Origin: Actinopolyspora saharensis
GTDB taxonomy: Bacteria; Actinomycetota; Actinomycetes; Mycobacteriales; Pseudonocardiaceae
Assembly: GCF_900100925.1 (NCBI RefSeq)
Contig: NZ_FNKO01000001.1
Location: 62,001 to 126,000, forward strand
Length of the DNA: 64,000 bases
Direction of reading: 5' to 3'
Below, piece by piece: positions 1-10,557 of this stretch; the first letter of the stretch is position 1, and every line of letters begins with the position of its first letter. The notes under the pieces are model-generated. The model saw only the letters and a program-made list of their open reading frames with translations. It did not search any database and was not told the DNA's origin. A program made the translations under genes and the position numbers.

Positions 1-221
1 ATGTCGCGTTCGCGCAGTTGTGGGGAGCGATGCCCGCCCTTCCGGCGAAGTTGCCCAAGTTCACCCGGGACCTCCGGCAGCAGTGGGAGGCGGTGGGCAA
101 GCCGAAGCTGCCCTCCGCCCCGGCCAACGCCCACGACGCCCTCGCCGATGCCAAGCACAACCTGCGGCGCTGGCAGGTGATCGAGCAGCACCGGCAGCAG
201 CTCGGCTACCCCTGCCGCTAG
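1..221 (+). CDS. Polyadenylate-specific 3'-exoribonuclease AS, C-terminal end (partial)
   Basis: Only the last 72 codons are present; the frame is open from base 3 and stops with TAG at 219-221. The visible part reads VAFAQLWGAMPALP, then LPKFTRDLRQQWE, then a HDALADAKHNLRRW stretch. This matches the C-terminus of the Rv2179c family of DEDDh exoribonucleases, in which the HDALxDA segment supplies the last catalytic histidine and aspartate. The family removes 3' adenosines from RNA. Its place upstream of an aroG-pknL block is the same as in M. tuberculosis. The catalytic N-terminal part lies outside the window. Confidence 0.8.
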   Translation, partial: VAFAQLWGAMPALPAKLPKFTRDLRQQWEAVGKPKLPSAPANAHDALADAKHNLRRWQVIEQHRQQLGYPCR

Positions 222-570
222 CGCCGGATTCGGCCGCTCGATCGTCGCGTAGGACCGGGTGGGAGTTGCCGAGCTCGGAGTGCGCCCCGCGGCGCCGGTC
301 GAACCGGTCCGCGGGCGGCCCCGCGGGAGTGGTCTCGCGGAGGCCTGCCTACTCAATCGGTCGGGTGAGATTGTCCGATCGGTTCCGTCCGCTCCGCAGG
401 AGCGATCCCGGTGATTCGGCGGCGTTTCCGGCCCGGTCAGCGGCATGCCGCGGCGCTTTCCGGTCCGGTCGCTGGGCTCCCACCGCTGCTTGCTGCACCG
501 ATTTAGCCCGTGAAAAGCTCGCAACCGAGATCAATGTCACATCGACGACGGTGGGTTTCGAGGAGGCGCG
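222..570. other. Intergenic region before the phosphofructokinase gene
   Basis: No convincing gene is seen here. The end of the region carries a strong ribosome binding site (GAGGAGG) five to six bases before the start codon at 571. I could not pick a confident promoter. Confidence 0.5.
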
Positions 571-3152
<2,582 letters not shown>

Positions 3153-3171
3153 GCGCACCACCGCGGGCATG

Positions 3172-3210
3172 CCGTGGGGGAATCGCCGGTGGTTCCCGGC
3201 TCCCCCACGG
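3172..3210. terminator. Bidirectional terminator between aroG and the kinase gene
   Basis: Perfect 10-base arms CCGTGGGGGA (3172-3181) and TCCCCCACGG (3201-3210) flank a 19-base loop between two convergent genes. Confidence 0.6.
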
Positions 3211-3261
3211 GTTCCCCGGCAAGGACCCCACCGAAGGGCCCCTCGGGGAGCGCCCGAGCGG

Positions 3262-5292
3262 TCAGAAAACGGTCACCCGCACTTCCGAACCCTGCTCGAC
3301 GGTGCTGCCCGCCACGGGGTACTGGCCGAACACCCTGCCGTCGTCCCTGCCGATCAGGGAGTGGACCTTCAGCTTCAGCCCGGCCTGCTCGGCCTGATCA
3401 CGTGCTTCGGACAGCTGCTTGCCCGAGAAGTTCGGGACGCTGACCGCGTTGGACAGCACGACTCCGATGCGGGGGCTGCCGCTCGTCTGAACCTTGGTGC
3501 CGGCTGAGGGGTCCGTTCGCACCACGTGGTTTCGCGGCACTCCGTCGGCGAACTCGTGCCCGGCCACGTAGGGCTCGAACCCGGCCTCGCGCAGGGCCTG
3601 CATGGCCTGCTGCCGCTCGGCGCCGCCCACGTCGGGGACCGGTTCGGGGGCGGGCCCCTTGCTGACGATGATCCTCACCGGGCTCTCGGTGGCGACCTCG
3701 GTCCCCGAGGACGGTTCGACCCCGATGACCCGCCCCTCGGGGACGCTGTCGTGGTAGCGCTCGGCGGAGGAGTCCACCTCGGGGCTGAGTTGGGCGTTGC
3801 GCAGCTTGCTCTGCACCTCGGACACGCGGCTTCCCGCCCGGATCTCCGGAACGGTCGGCCTTCCCCGCGAGACCCGCAGGTCCACCCGGTCGCCGGTGCG
3901 GATTCGGGTTCCCCCCTCCGGGGCCGAGCTGATGACGGTGTTCTCCGGAACGGTGTTGTGGAACGAGCGGGAGACGTGGGGTTCGAGCTCGGCCGAGTTC
4001 AGGGCCTGCTTCGCCTCCGCGACGGGGCGCCCCGCGAGTTCGGGCACCTCGACGTAGGAGCTGCCGCTCCACAGCCACGAACCGCCCGCGACCAGGGCTC
4101 CGATCAGCACGACGGCGACCGCGAGGGCGGTCAGCACCCGGCCGCGGCCCCGCCCGGCGCGTCCGCGGCGGTCCTCGCCGGTTCCGCTCGCGGGGACCGC
4201 GGCGAACTCGCTGGTGGTCTCACCGGCGGACTCGTCCGCCCCGGAGGGGGGCTCCGCTCCTGGGCGGAGCAGTGCGCGGGTGCCTCGGGGGCCTCCGGGG
4301 CCGCTGCCCTCCGAGCTCGTTGCCGTCACGGGGGAGAGGCGTTCCGTGGGCGGCCCGTCTCCTTCCGCGCGCTGCTCGTCCGCACGGGGGGCCGGTTCGG
4401 GAACGGGGGCGGCCGCCAGGCCGAGCTCCGCGCGGACCCCGCGCAGCTCCGCGAGGGCGGCTGCACCGTCCACCGGCCGCTGCGCGGGATCCCTGCTGGT
4501 TAAACGCATGACCAGCTCGTCGAGGCGCTGTGGCAGCCCGGGCACGTGCCCGCTCGGCGCGTCCACCTCGCTGTTGACGTGGCGGTAGGCCACGGACAGG
4601 GCGGTGTCCCCCGTGAACGGGGGAGATCCGGTGAGCAGCTCGTAGAGCACGGTCCCGGCCGCGTAGACGTCCGAGCGGGCGTCGGCCGCTCCGCTGGTCA
4701 CCTGCTCCGGGGAGAGGTAGGCCACAGTTCCGAGGATGACGCTGTCCCCGGTGGTTCCCGAGCCCGCTGCGGCGCGCACCAGGCCGAAGTCGGCGACCTG
4801 GACCGAACCGCCGCTGCCGATCAGCACGTTCTCCGGTTTGATGTCGCGGTGGATCATCTCGGCCTGGTGCGCCGCCGACAACGCGGACAGCACGGCTTCG
4901 AGCACGGACAGCGCCACGGACGGCGCCAGCTGCTCGCGCTGTCGCAGCAGGTCGCGCAGCGTTCCGCCGTCGACGAGCTGCATGACCAGGTACACGTGGT
5001 GGTCCCCGTGCGCGCCGGGGTCCACCCCCTGGTCGTAGACGGCCACTATGTTCGGGTGGTGCAGCCGTGCCGCCGCGCGCGCCTCGCGCTCGAATCGCTC
5101 GGTGAACGACTGGTCACCCGAGTAGCGGGAGTCCATCACCTTCAGGGCGACCGGGCGGTCCAGTCTCGTGTCGACGCCCCTGTAGACCGTGGACATGCCA
5201 CCGCGGGCGATCACGGAGTCCACTCGGTAGCGGCGCTCCAAGGCGTACCCGAGCAGGTCGTGCTGCCCGTTCGCCGATGAACCGGAAGTCAT
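3262..5292 (-). CDS. pknL: Membrane Ser/Thr protein kinase with four PASTA repeats (PknL position)
   Basis: The protein has 676 residues. The cytoplasmic kinase domain (about residues 20-285) carries the glycine loop ARGGMSTVYRG, catalytic Lys51 in VALKV, HRDIKPEN (148-155), DFG (168-170) and SPEQ. An acidic, low-complexity linker follows, then one membrane helix (around 385-408) and four extracellular PASTA repeats reaching the C-terminus. PASTA repeats in PknB-type kinases sense peptidoglycan fragments. The gene lies beside aroG and divergent from a Rv2175c-like gene, the context of M. tuberculosis pknL. As I recall, that kinase lacks PASTA repeats, so the domain content here is more PknB-like. 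ATG 5292 was chosen because the kinase homology begins soon after it; a GTG at 5400 would add 36 unconserved residues. Confidence 0.92.
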   Translation of the reverse strand: MTSGSSANGQHDLLGYALERRYRVDSVIARGGMSTVYRGVDTRLDRPVALKVMDSRYSGDQSFTERFEREARAAARLHHPNIVAVYDQGVDPGAHGDHHVYLVMQLVDGGTLRDLLRQREQLAPSVALSVLEAVLSALSAAHQAEMIHRDIKPENVLIGSGGSVQVADFGLVRAAAGSGTTGDSVILGTVAYLSPEQVTSGAADARSDVYAAGTVLYELLTGSPPFTGDTALSVAYRHVNSEVDAPSGHVPGLPQRLDELVMRLTSRDPAQRPVDGAAALAELRGVRAELGLAAAPVPEPAPRADEQRAEGDGPPTERLSPVTATSSEGSGPGGPRGTRALLRPGAEPPSGADESAGETTSEFAAVPASGTGEDRRGRAGRGRGRVLTALAVAVVLIGALVAGGSWLWSGSSYVEVPELAGRPVAEAKQALNSAELEPHVSRSFHNTVPENTVISSAPEGGTRIRTGDRVDLRVSRGRPTVPEIRAGSRVSEVQSKLRNAQLSPEVDSSAERYHDSVPEGRVIGVEPSSGTEVATESPVRIIVSKGPAPEPVPDVGGAERQQAMQALREAGFEPYVAGHEFADGVPRNHVVRTDPSAGTKVQTSGSPRIGVVLSNAVSVPNFSGKQLSEARDQAEQAGLKLKVHSLIGRDDGRVFGQYPVAGSTVEQGSEVRVTVF

Positions 5293-5501
5293 CGCGTTGC
5301 CACCGCCCGTGGTAAGCAGATCGGGAGTGACCGAACGCACGGTGCGTCCGGCCTCCGGGGCGAAATCGTCGCGTGGCCACCCGCGTGGAGCAGTCCGCAC
5401 ACGTTCTCGAACACACTACCGATGGTAGGTGAGCTCCCGCGTGAGAACGTGCGCGGCATACGCGGTGGAAATCCGATCGTGGTGATGGCACTCTGGAGCA
5501 C

Positions 5502-5867
5502 GTGAGTTCGGTTCCTTGCGCTCCTGATGTACTCGCTTCCGACGTGGAGGTCGTATCCATAGCCAACGTCGCGGAACGCCTCGGGCATCCGCCGACGAGG
5601 GTGCACCAAATGATTCGTGACGGACAGTTGCTGGCGATGCGTCGCGAGCGGGAGTTCGTCGTACCCGAGGCTTTCCTGACCGAAACGAGCGTCGTCAAAG
5701 GGCTGGGCGGCACGATCACCCTGCTGCGGGACAACGGCTACACCGAGGAGGAGATCCTCGAGTGGTTGTTCACCTCCGACGACACCCTTCCCGGGACACC
5801 GGTAGACGCGTTGCGCGGTGACCGGGGACGTGAGGTCAAGCGCAGGGCGCAGGCGATGGCGCTCTGA
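5502..5867 (+). CDS. Rv2175c-family winged-helix DNA-binding protein
   Basis: The protein has 121 residues. The N-terminal half has a helix-turn-helix read as VVSIANVAERLGHPPTRVHQ followed by MIRDGQLLAMRR. The C-terminal half (LLRDNGYTEEEILEWLFT) is the conserved tail of the family. In M. tuberculosis the orthologue Rv2175c binds DNA and is phosphorylated by PknL encoded next to it; the divergent arrangement is kept here, so it is probably a substrate of the kinase at 3262-5292. The start is GTG 5502, with TGGAG six bases upstream. Targets cannot be inferred from the sequence. Confidence 0.85.
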   Translation: MSSVPCAPDVLASDVEVVSIANVAERLGHPPTRVHQMIRDGQLLAMRREREFVVPEAFLTETSVVKGLGGTITLLRDNGYTEEEILEWLFTSDDTLPGTPVDALRGDRGREVKRRAQAMAL

Positions 5868-5888
5868 CGGGAGGTCCCCGGAGCGTGC

Positions 5889-5906
5889 CCGCGGATCCGT
5901 CCGCGG
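5889..5906. terminator. Weak hairpin between convergent genes
   Basis: CCGCGGA and TCCGCGG form a 7-base stem with a 4-base loop, 21 bases after the winged-helix gene. There is no T-tract. Confidence 0.4.
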
Positions 5907-6099
5907 AGTGATACCGGCGGGACCGCGACCGGGCCTGATTCCGCCCCGCGGAGGAAACGCGGCCGCGCCGCTTCCGGAAAAGCCCGAAGACCGTCCCGGG
6001 ATGCTGTCGCGCCGAGGTGCGCGGCAGCGTCGTCCCGGCCCGTTCCCAGCGCCGTCCAGCGCTGCCCCGGAGCCCCCGCGCGGGGCGGGGACCCGTCGC

Positions 6100-7224
6100 T
6101 CAAGCGTCGCGGTCGGTCACCGTGACGCTGAGCCGCTCCAGCGCCCGAGCCGCGGCTTCGGGCATCTCGGCCTCGTGCAGCGCGGCCAGGGCGGAGTCGG
6201 CGAGCGTGCCGATGCGCTTCTCGACAGCCTCCACCGCCCCGAGCCCGTCCAGCACGTCGCGCACTCGCTGCACACCTTCCCGGGTCAGCTCCGCCGCGCC
6301 CAGCGAGCTCTCCAGCAGTGTCAGGGCCCCCTCGGCCGAGCGCTGCTTCGCGCGCAGCATCCCCTCGGCGACCAGCAACGTCCGCTTGCCCTCCCGGAGG
6401 TCGTCCCCGGCAGGCTTGCCGGTGACCTCGGGGTCGCCGAACACCCCGAGCAGGTCGTCCCGCAGCTGGAAGGCGACCCCGATGTCGGCGCCGAAACGAC
6501 GCAGCACCTCCAGCGTGGCCCGGTCCGCACCGGCGATCTCCGCCCCGAACTCGAGGGGGCGCTGCACCGTGTAGGAGGCCGCCTTGAGCTCATCGATGCG
6601 CAGCGCTGCCTCCGGCGTCTCGTCGGCGCGGGCCTGCCCGAGCATGTCCAGGTACTGCCCGGCGAGCACCTCGGTGCGCATCGCCTGCCACGACCCCAGC
6701 GCGCGGGCCTGCGCACCGGACTCGAGCCCGGCGGAACGCAGCATGTCGTCGGCCCAGCTCAAGGCCAGATCACCGAGCAGGACCGCCGCGGCGCGCCCGA
6801 AGTCCCGCGGATCGCCCGCGTAACCCCGCTCGCGGTGGAGCTCGGAGAACCGGACGTGCACCGTCGGGCTGCCGCGCCTGGTGGCGGAGTCGTCGATCAG
6901 ATCGTCGTGCATCAGCGCACCGGCCTGGATCAGCTCCAGCGAGCTGGCCGCGCGCAGCATCGCGGTCGCCGCGGAGCCCAGTGCCGAACCGCCCCCGGCG
7001 CGCCAACCCCACCACGCGAAAGTGGGGCGGATGCGCTTGCCTCCGCGCAGCACGAAGTCGACCAGCTCCTCGGCGGCCCCGGCGACTGCGGGGTCCAGAT
7101 CGCCGCACTCGCGGACCCGGATGCGCAGGTAGTCGGCCAGGGTCTGCCGCACCTGCTCCGGAATGTCGTCATCCACGGCAACCTCCGCCGCACCCTGTCC
7201 GGTGGCCAGATCCTCAAGGGGCAT
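6100..7224 (-). CDS. idsA: Polyprenyl diphosphate synthase (IdsA-type, geranylgeranyl class)
   Basis: This head-to-tail prenyltransferase adds isopentenyl diphosphate to allylic diphosphates. The 374-residue protein shows GGKRIRP (61-67), the first Asp-rich motif DDLID (107-111) after MH, and a second Asp-rich region FQLRDDLLGVFGD followed by GKPAGDDLREGKRT. The second motif is DDLLG rather than DDxxD, as in M. tuberculosis IdsA2, so it is probably a subfamily trait. Chain length cannot be read with confidence. ATG 7224 has GGAGG nine bases upstream; the alternative ATG at 7233 overlaps that site. The lppM-like gene lies 118 bases upstream on the same strand. Confidence 0.9.
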   Translation of the reverse strand: MPLEDLATGQGAAEVAVDDDIPEQVRQTLADYLRIRVRECGDLDPAVAGAAEELVDFVLRGGKRIRPTFAWWGWRAGGGSALGSAATAMLRAASSLELIQAGALMHDDLIDDSATRRGSPTVHVRFSELHRERGYAGDPRDFGRAAAVLLGDLALSWADDMLRSAGLESGAQARALGSWQAMRTEVLAGQYLDMLGQARADETPEAALRIDELKAASYTVQRPLEFGAEIAGADRATLEVLRRFGADIGVAFQLRDDLLGVFGDPEVTGKPAGDDLREGKRTLLVAEGMLRAKQRSAEGALTLLESSLGAAELTREGVQRVRDVLDGLGAVEAVEKRIGTLADSALAALHEAEMPEAAARALERLSVTVTDRDA

Positions 7225-7342
7225 ACCGGTCATCCTCCGTGACGAGTCCGCGCAGCCGCATTCCGGGGGCGTTGGCTCCCCGTGCACGGTTTCCGGACCG
7301 CGCGTGTTGCCGCGGGACCGCCGCGGCGCGGAGGGGAGCGGG

Positions 7343-8017
7343 TCACCCCTGCTCCGCCTCCTTCCGGTAGCGCTGACGCGCGAGCAGCGCCAGCACGGCT
7401 ACGAGGAACGCCGTGCCGAAGGTCACCAGGCCGACGATCGTGGACCAGCCGAAGAGCCCCGCGCTGCGGTTGCTGCTGAACTGGAAGGTCGCCGACATCT
7501 CGGTGACCTCCCCGGGGCTGGGGTGCCAGCTGACCATCCCCGCGTCGGTCTCGCCGTTGGTGGTGGTCACCTCCCCCGGGGTGCTGACCTCGACCAGCAC
7601 GTCGGAGTTCGTCTCGGCGAGCGGGGTCAAATCCACCGATCCGTTCAACCTGACCAGGGTTCCGGAGCGGGACAGCGAGAGCGAGTACCTGGAGTCGGAG
7701 CTGCTCAACTCCCTGGCGAGCCTCTCCAGCTCCTCGAAGTCGAGGGAGTCGAACTCGATCTTGGAGCCCTGCCGTTCGCCCTCCCGGTAGGGGCTGACGC
7801 TCACCCGGTCGGACAGCTCGCGCGGAACCCGCATCCGAAGGTCGCCCCGGTTCGCGGCTGGAGGGGTCGCGATCATGACCTCTCCGGAGACCTTGTCCTG
7901 CTCGTCGATGCTCAGCGACACGGTCGCGTTCAGGCAGCCGGAGACCAGCACGCCCACGAGCAAGATCATCAGCGCTGCACCCAACCGGGACCGCGCCACG
8001 TCGACACAGCACCACAC
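7343..8017 (-). CDS. lppM: LppM-family (DUF3153) lipoprotein
   Basis: The 224-residue protein begins with a signal sequence ending in the lipobox LVSGC (Cys28), so it should be lipid-anchored outside the cell. A beta-rich domain follows, and a C-terminal membrane helix (TIVGLVTFGTAFLVAVLALL) with a basic tail. The combination of lipobox and C-terminal anchor and the place beside a polyprenyl synthase match M. tuberculosis LppM (Rv2171), which has been linked to lipomannan handling and phagosome control. The GTG at 8017 was preferred over the GTG at 8026 because AGGAG lies seven bases before it and overlaps the upstream codon. The biochemical role is unknown. Confidence 0.82.
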   Translation of the reverse strand: MWCCVDVARSRLGAALMILLVGVLVSGCLNATVSLSIDEQDKVSGEVMIATPPAANRGDLRMRVPRELSDRVSVSPYREGERQGSKIEFDSLDFEELERLARELSSSDSRYSLSLSRSGTLVRLNGSVDLTPLAETNSDVLVEVSTPGEVTTTNGETDAGMVSWHPSPGEVTEMSATFQFSSNRSAGLFGWSTIVGLVTFGTAFLVAVLALLARQRYRKEAEQG

Positions 8018-8128
8018 ACCCCGCACTCCTGTGATCGTGCCACGTCACGGCGCTTTTCACCCGCTGAAACGAGTTCGGGGGCCGGCTTTTCGGAACGGAT
8101 CGGTATCGAGGACGCGAAGCGGACGCGA

Positions 8129-8134
8129 TAGCGT
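8129..8134 (+). promoter_or_regulatory. Candidate -10 element for a leaderless DUF885 transcript
   Basis: TAGCGT ends six bases before ATG 8141 and no Shine-Dalgarno sequence precedes that ATG. Confidence 0.5.
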
Positions 8135-8140
8135 GCTGCC

Positions 8141-9823
8141 ATGTCATCCGAGGCCCGAGGTGTGCACGAGATCAGCAATCGATATGTGGAGGAACTCGCG
8201 GCGCTCGACCCGATAACCGCGACCTCCCTGGGGATCCCCGTCCGACAGCAGGAGCTGACGGACTACTCCCCGGACGGTCATCGGGCGCGCGGTGAGCTGG
8301 CCCGCCGCACCCTGGCCGACATGTCGGCGGCCGAACCGGCCGACGACGCGGAGACGGTGGCCAAAGCCGTGTTCACCGAACGCGTGGGTCTCGACGTCGA
8401 GCTGCACGACGCGGGCGCCGACATGTCCTCCCTGAACGTCATCGCCAGCCCGGTGCAGGAACTCCGCCAGGTCTTCGACCTGATGCCGGGCGATACCTCC
8501 GAGCAGTGGCACGACATCGCCAAGCGCATGTCGGCGATGCCGGGGGCGGTGAAAGGACTGATCGCGAGCCTGCGGGAGTCCGCGGCGAACGGGGAGGTCT
8601 CCGCGGCCAGGCAGGTCAAGCGCGTCGCCGAGCAGTGCGACACCTGGTCCGGCAGGAGGGACGGCGGGTCCTTCTTCGCCGACATGGTGACCCGCTCCCA
8701 GCTCGCGGACCCCGGGTTGCGGAGCGAGCTGGACACCGCCGCGTCCCTGGCCTCCGAGGCCTACTCGGACCTGGCCGATTTCCTGCGCACCGAACTGCTG
8801 CCGCAGGCCCCGGCCGAGGACGCCGTCGGTGAGCAGCGCTACCGCCTCTGGTCCAGGTACTTCACCGGTGCCGACCTCGACCTGCGCGAGGCCTACGAGT
8901 GGGGGTGGAACGAGTTCGCCTCGATCGAGGCCGAGATGAAACGCGTGGCGGGCCGGATCAAGCCCTCCGCCACCCTCGCCGAGGCGGCGGCGGCCCTGGA
9001 CGCCGACCCGAGGTACCGGGTCCACGGTCAACGCGGACTGGCCGAGTGGATGCAGCGCCTGTCCGACCAGGCACTGCGGGAACTGCGGGAGACGCAGTTC
9101 GACATCCCCGAACGGCTGATGAACCTCGAGTGCAGGATCGCACCCCCGGGCGGGGGAACAGGGGCCTACTACACGCCCCCGACCGACGACTTCAGCAGGC
9201 CGGGACGGATGTGGCGGTCCGTGCCCCCGGACAAGGAGGAGTACTCCACCTGGCGCGAGGTCTCCACCGTCTACCACGAGGGAGCCCCCGGCCACCACCT
9301 CCAGATCGCCACGGCGGTGGACCAGGCGCAGCGGCTGAACAAGTTCCAGCGCCTCGCCTGCATCGTCTCCGCGCACGCGGAGGGGTGGGCACTGTACGCC
9401 GAGCGACTGATGCGGGAACTCGGCTACCTCTCCGACGACGGCGACCTGCTGGGAATGCTGAACGAGCAGCTGTTCCGCGCGGCCAGGGTGATCGTCGACA
9501 TCGGCATGCACCTGCAGCTGCCGATCCCGGCCGGAACCGGTTTCCACGAGGGCGAGATCTGGACCCCGGAACTCGGCCTGGAGTTCATGCTCACCCGCAC
9601 CATCACCGACACCGCCAACGTTCGGGACGAGATCGATCGCTACCTGGGCTGGCCCGGTCAGGCGCCGTCCTACAAGCTCGGCGAGCGACTCTGGCTGTCG
9701 GCGCGCGAGGACGCCCGCGCACGCCACGGAGCCGAGTTCGACCTGAAGCGCTTCCACCGGCAGGCCCTCGAGATGGGCTCGATGGGGCTGGACACGCTGC
9801 GCGAACAGCTCGCCCGGCTGTAG
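8141..9823 (+). CDS. DUF885 family protein, putative metallopeptidase
   Basis: A 560-residue soluble protein without a signal peptide. DUF885 proteins are helical and resemble zinc peptidases; their hallmark is a HEGxPGHH segment, seen here as YHEGAPGHHLQ at about residues 378-388. Further conserved stretches are AHAEGWALYAERLM and the C-terminal PGQAPSYKLGE. The two histidines plus the glutamate of HAEGW are the likely metal ligands, by analogy to other gluzincin-like enzymes. No substrate can be named. The ATG at 8141 sits six bases after a -10 hexamer, so the transcript is probably leaderless. The gene is divergent from lppM and ends at a strong hairpin. Confidence 0.85.
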   Translation: MSSEARGVHEISNRYVEELAALDPITATSLGIPVRQQELTDYSPDGHRARGELARRTLADMSAAEPADDAETVAKAVFTERVGLDVELHDAGADMSSLNVIASPVQELRQVFDLMPGDTSEQWHDIAKRMSAMPGAVKGLIASLRESAANGEVSAARQVKRVAEQCDTWSGRRDGGSFFADMVTRSQLADPGLRSELDTAASLASEAYSDLADFLRTELLPQAPAEDAVGEQRYRLWSRYFTGADLDLREAYEWGWNEFASIEAEMKRVAGRIKPSATLAEAAAALDADPRYRVHGQRGLAEWMQRLSDQALRELRETQFDIPERLMNLECRIAPPGGGTGAYYTPPTDDFSRPGRMWRSVPPDKEEYSTWREVSTVYHEGAPGHHLQIATAVDQAQRLNKFQRLACIVSAHAEGWALYAERLMRELGYLSDDGDLLGMLNEQLFRAARVIVDIGMHLQLPIPAGTGFHEGEIWTPELGLEFMLTRTITDTANVRDEIDRYLGWPGQAPSYKLGERLWLSAREDARARHGAEFDLKRFHRQALEMGSMGLDTLREQLARL

Positions 9824-9829
9824 AACGTC

Positions 9830-9867
9830 CCACCCGCGACCACCCTCGAGGGGGGAGTCGCGGGTGG
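9830..9867. terminator. Bidirectional terminator, DUF885 / GNAT
   Basis: Arms CCACCCGCGAC (9830-9840) and GTCGCGGGTGG (9857-9867) are perfectly complementary, with a 16-base loop, between convergent genes. Confidence 0.75.
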
Positions 9868-9889
9868 CCGCCGAGAGACCTCCGCCGAC

Positions 9890-10462
9890 TCACCTCTCCA
9901 GCGGAAGCGGCCTGCCGAGCACCGCGAACGGGCGCGGATCACCCGCGAACCGGTAGTCGCGGAGCACATCGGTGAAACCGAGCCTGCGGTACAGCTGCCA
10001 CGCCCTGGTCGGCCCCTCGGGGGTGGACAACAGCACGTTCGCCCCCGGGGCGGCGGCGAGCAGAGTGCGCAGGATGTGCTCACCCAGCCCGTGCCCCTGG
10101 GCATCCGGGTGCACGTGCAGCTCGGTCAATTCGAAGTAGTCCTCGAGCCACTCCTCGATCCGTTCCGGGGGCAGGCGTTCCTGCATCCCACGGCGGACCT
10201 GCTCGTGCCACCACTGGCCCGCGTCCCCCGAGTAGCCGTAGCCGACACCGCTCAGCTCGTCCCGCTCGTTGAAGGCCGCGACACAGCGCCACCCAGCACG
10301 CGACATGTGCGCCGACCAGACCGGGATGCGCTGTTGCGTGGCCCAGGAGGGATACCCCATCGCCGTCACGTAAACCCGCACGGCTTCGGGCAGCCTGGCG
10401 CGCAGTTCCTCGGCGGAGAGTTCCACCACTCGTTCGCAACGTGGAGACGGTGCAGCGGTCAC
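9890..10462 (-). CDS. GNAT family N-acetyltransferase (Rv2170-like)
   Basis: The 190-residue protein has the GNAT core: the beta4 strand TELHVHPDAQGHGLGEHILRTLL contains the acetyl-CoA-binding Q/R-x-x-G-x-G/A loop as QGHGLG, and YRRLGFTDV is the family's closing strand. Its partners in the window (lppM, idsA, pknL) are those of M. tuberculosis Rv2170, a GNAT reported to be a lysine acetyltransferase. The orthology is inferred from position and length. The start is GTG 10462 with GGAG close by. It lies 95 bases after lhr on the same strand and may be co-transcribed with it. Confidence 0.82.
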   Translation of the reverse strand: MTAAPSPRCERVVELSAEELRARLPEAVRVYVTAMGYPSWATQQRIPVWSAHMSRAGWRCVAAFNERDELSGVGYGYSGDAGQWWHEQVRRGMQERLPPERIEEWLEDYFELTELHVHPDAQGHGLGEHILRTLLAAAPGANVLLSTPEGPTRAWQLYRRLGFTDVLRDYRFAGDPRPFAVLGRPLPLER

Positions 10463-10557
10463 AGCTCCGCACCTTAGAGGATTCCCTGTCGCGCTCGCCC
10501 GCCGGCCGGACTCTGCGCCACGGCGGGGTCACGCAACGCCGCGCCCGAGCCGCCGAA

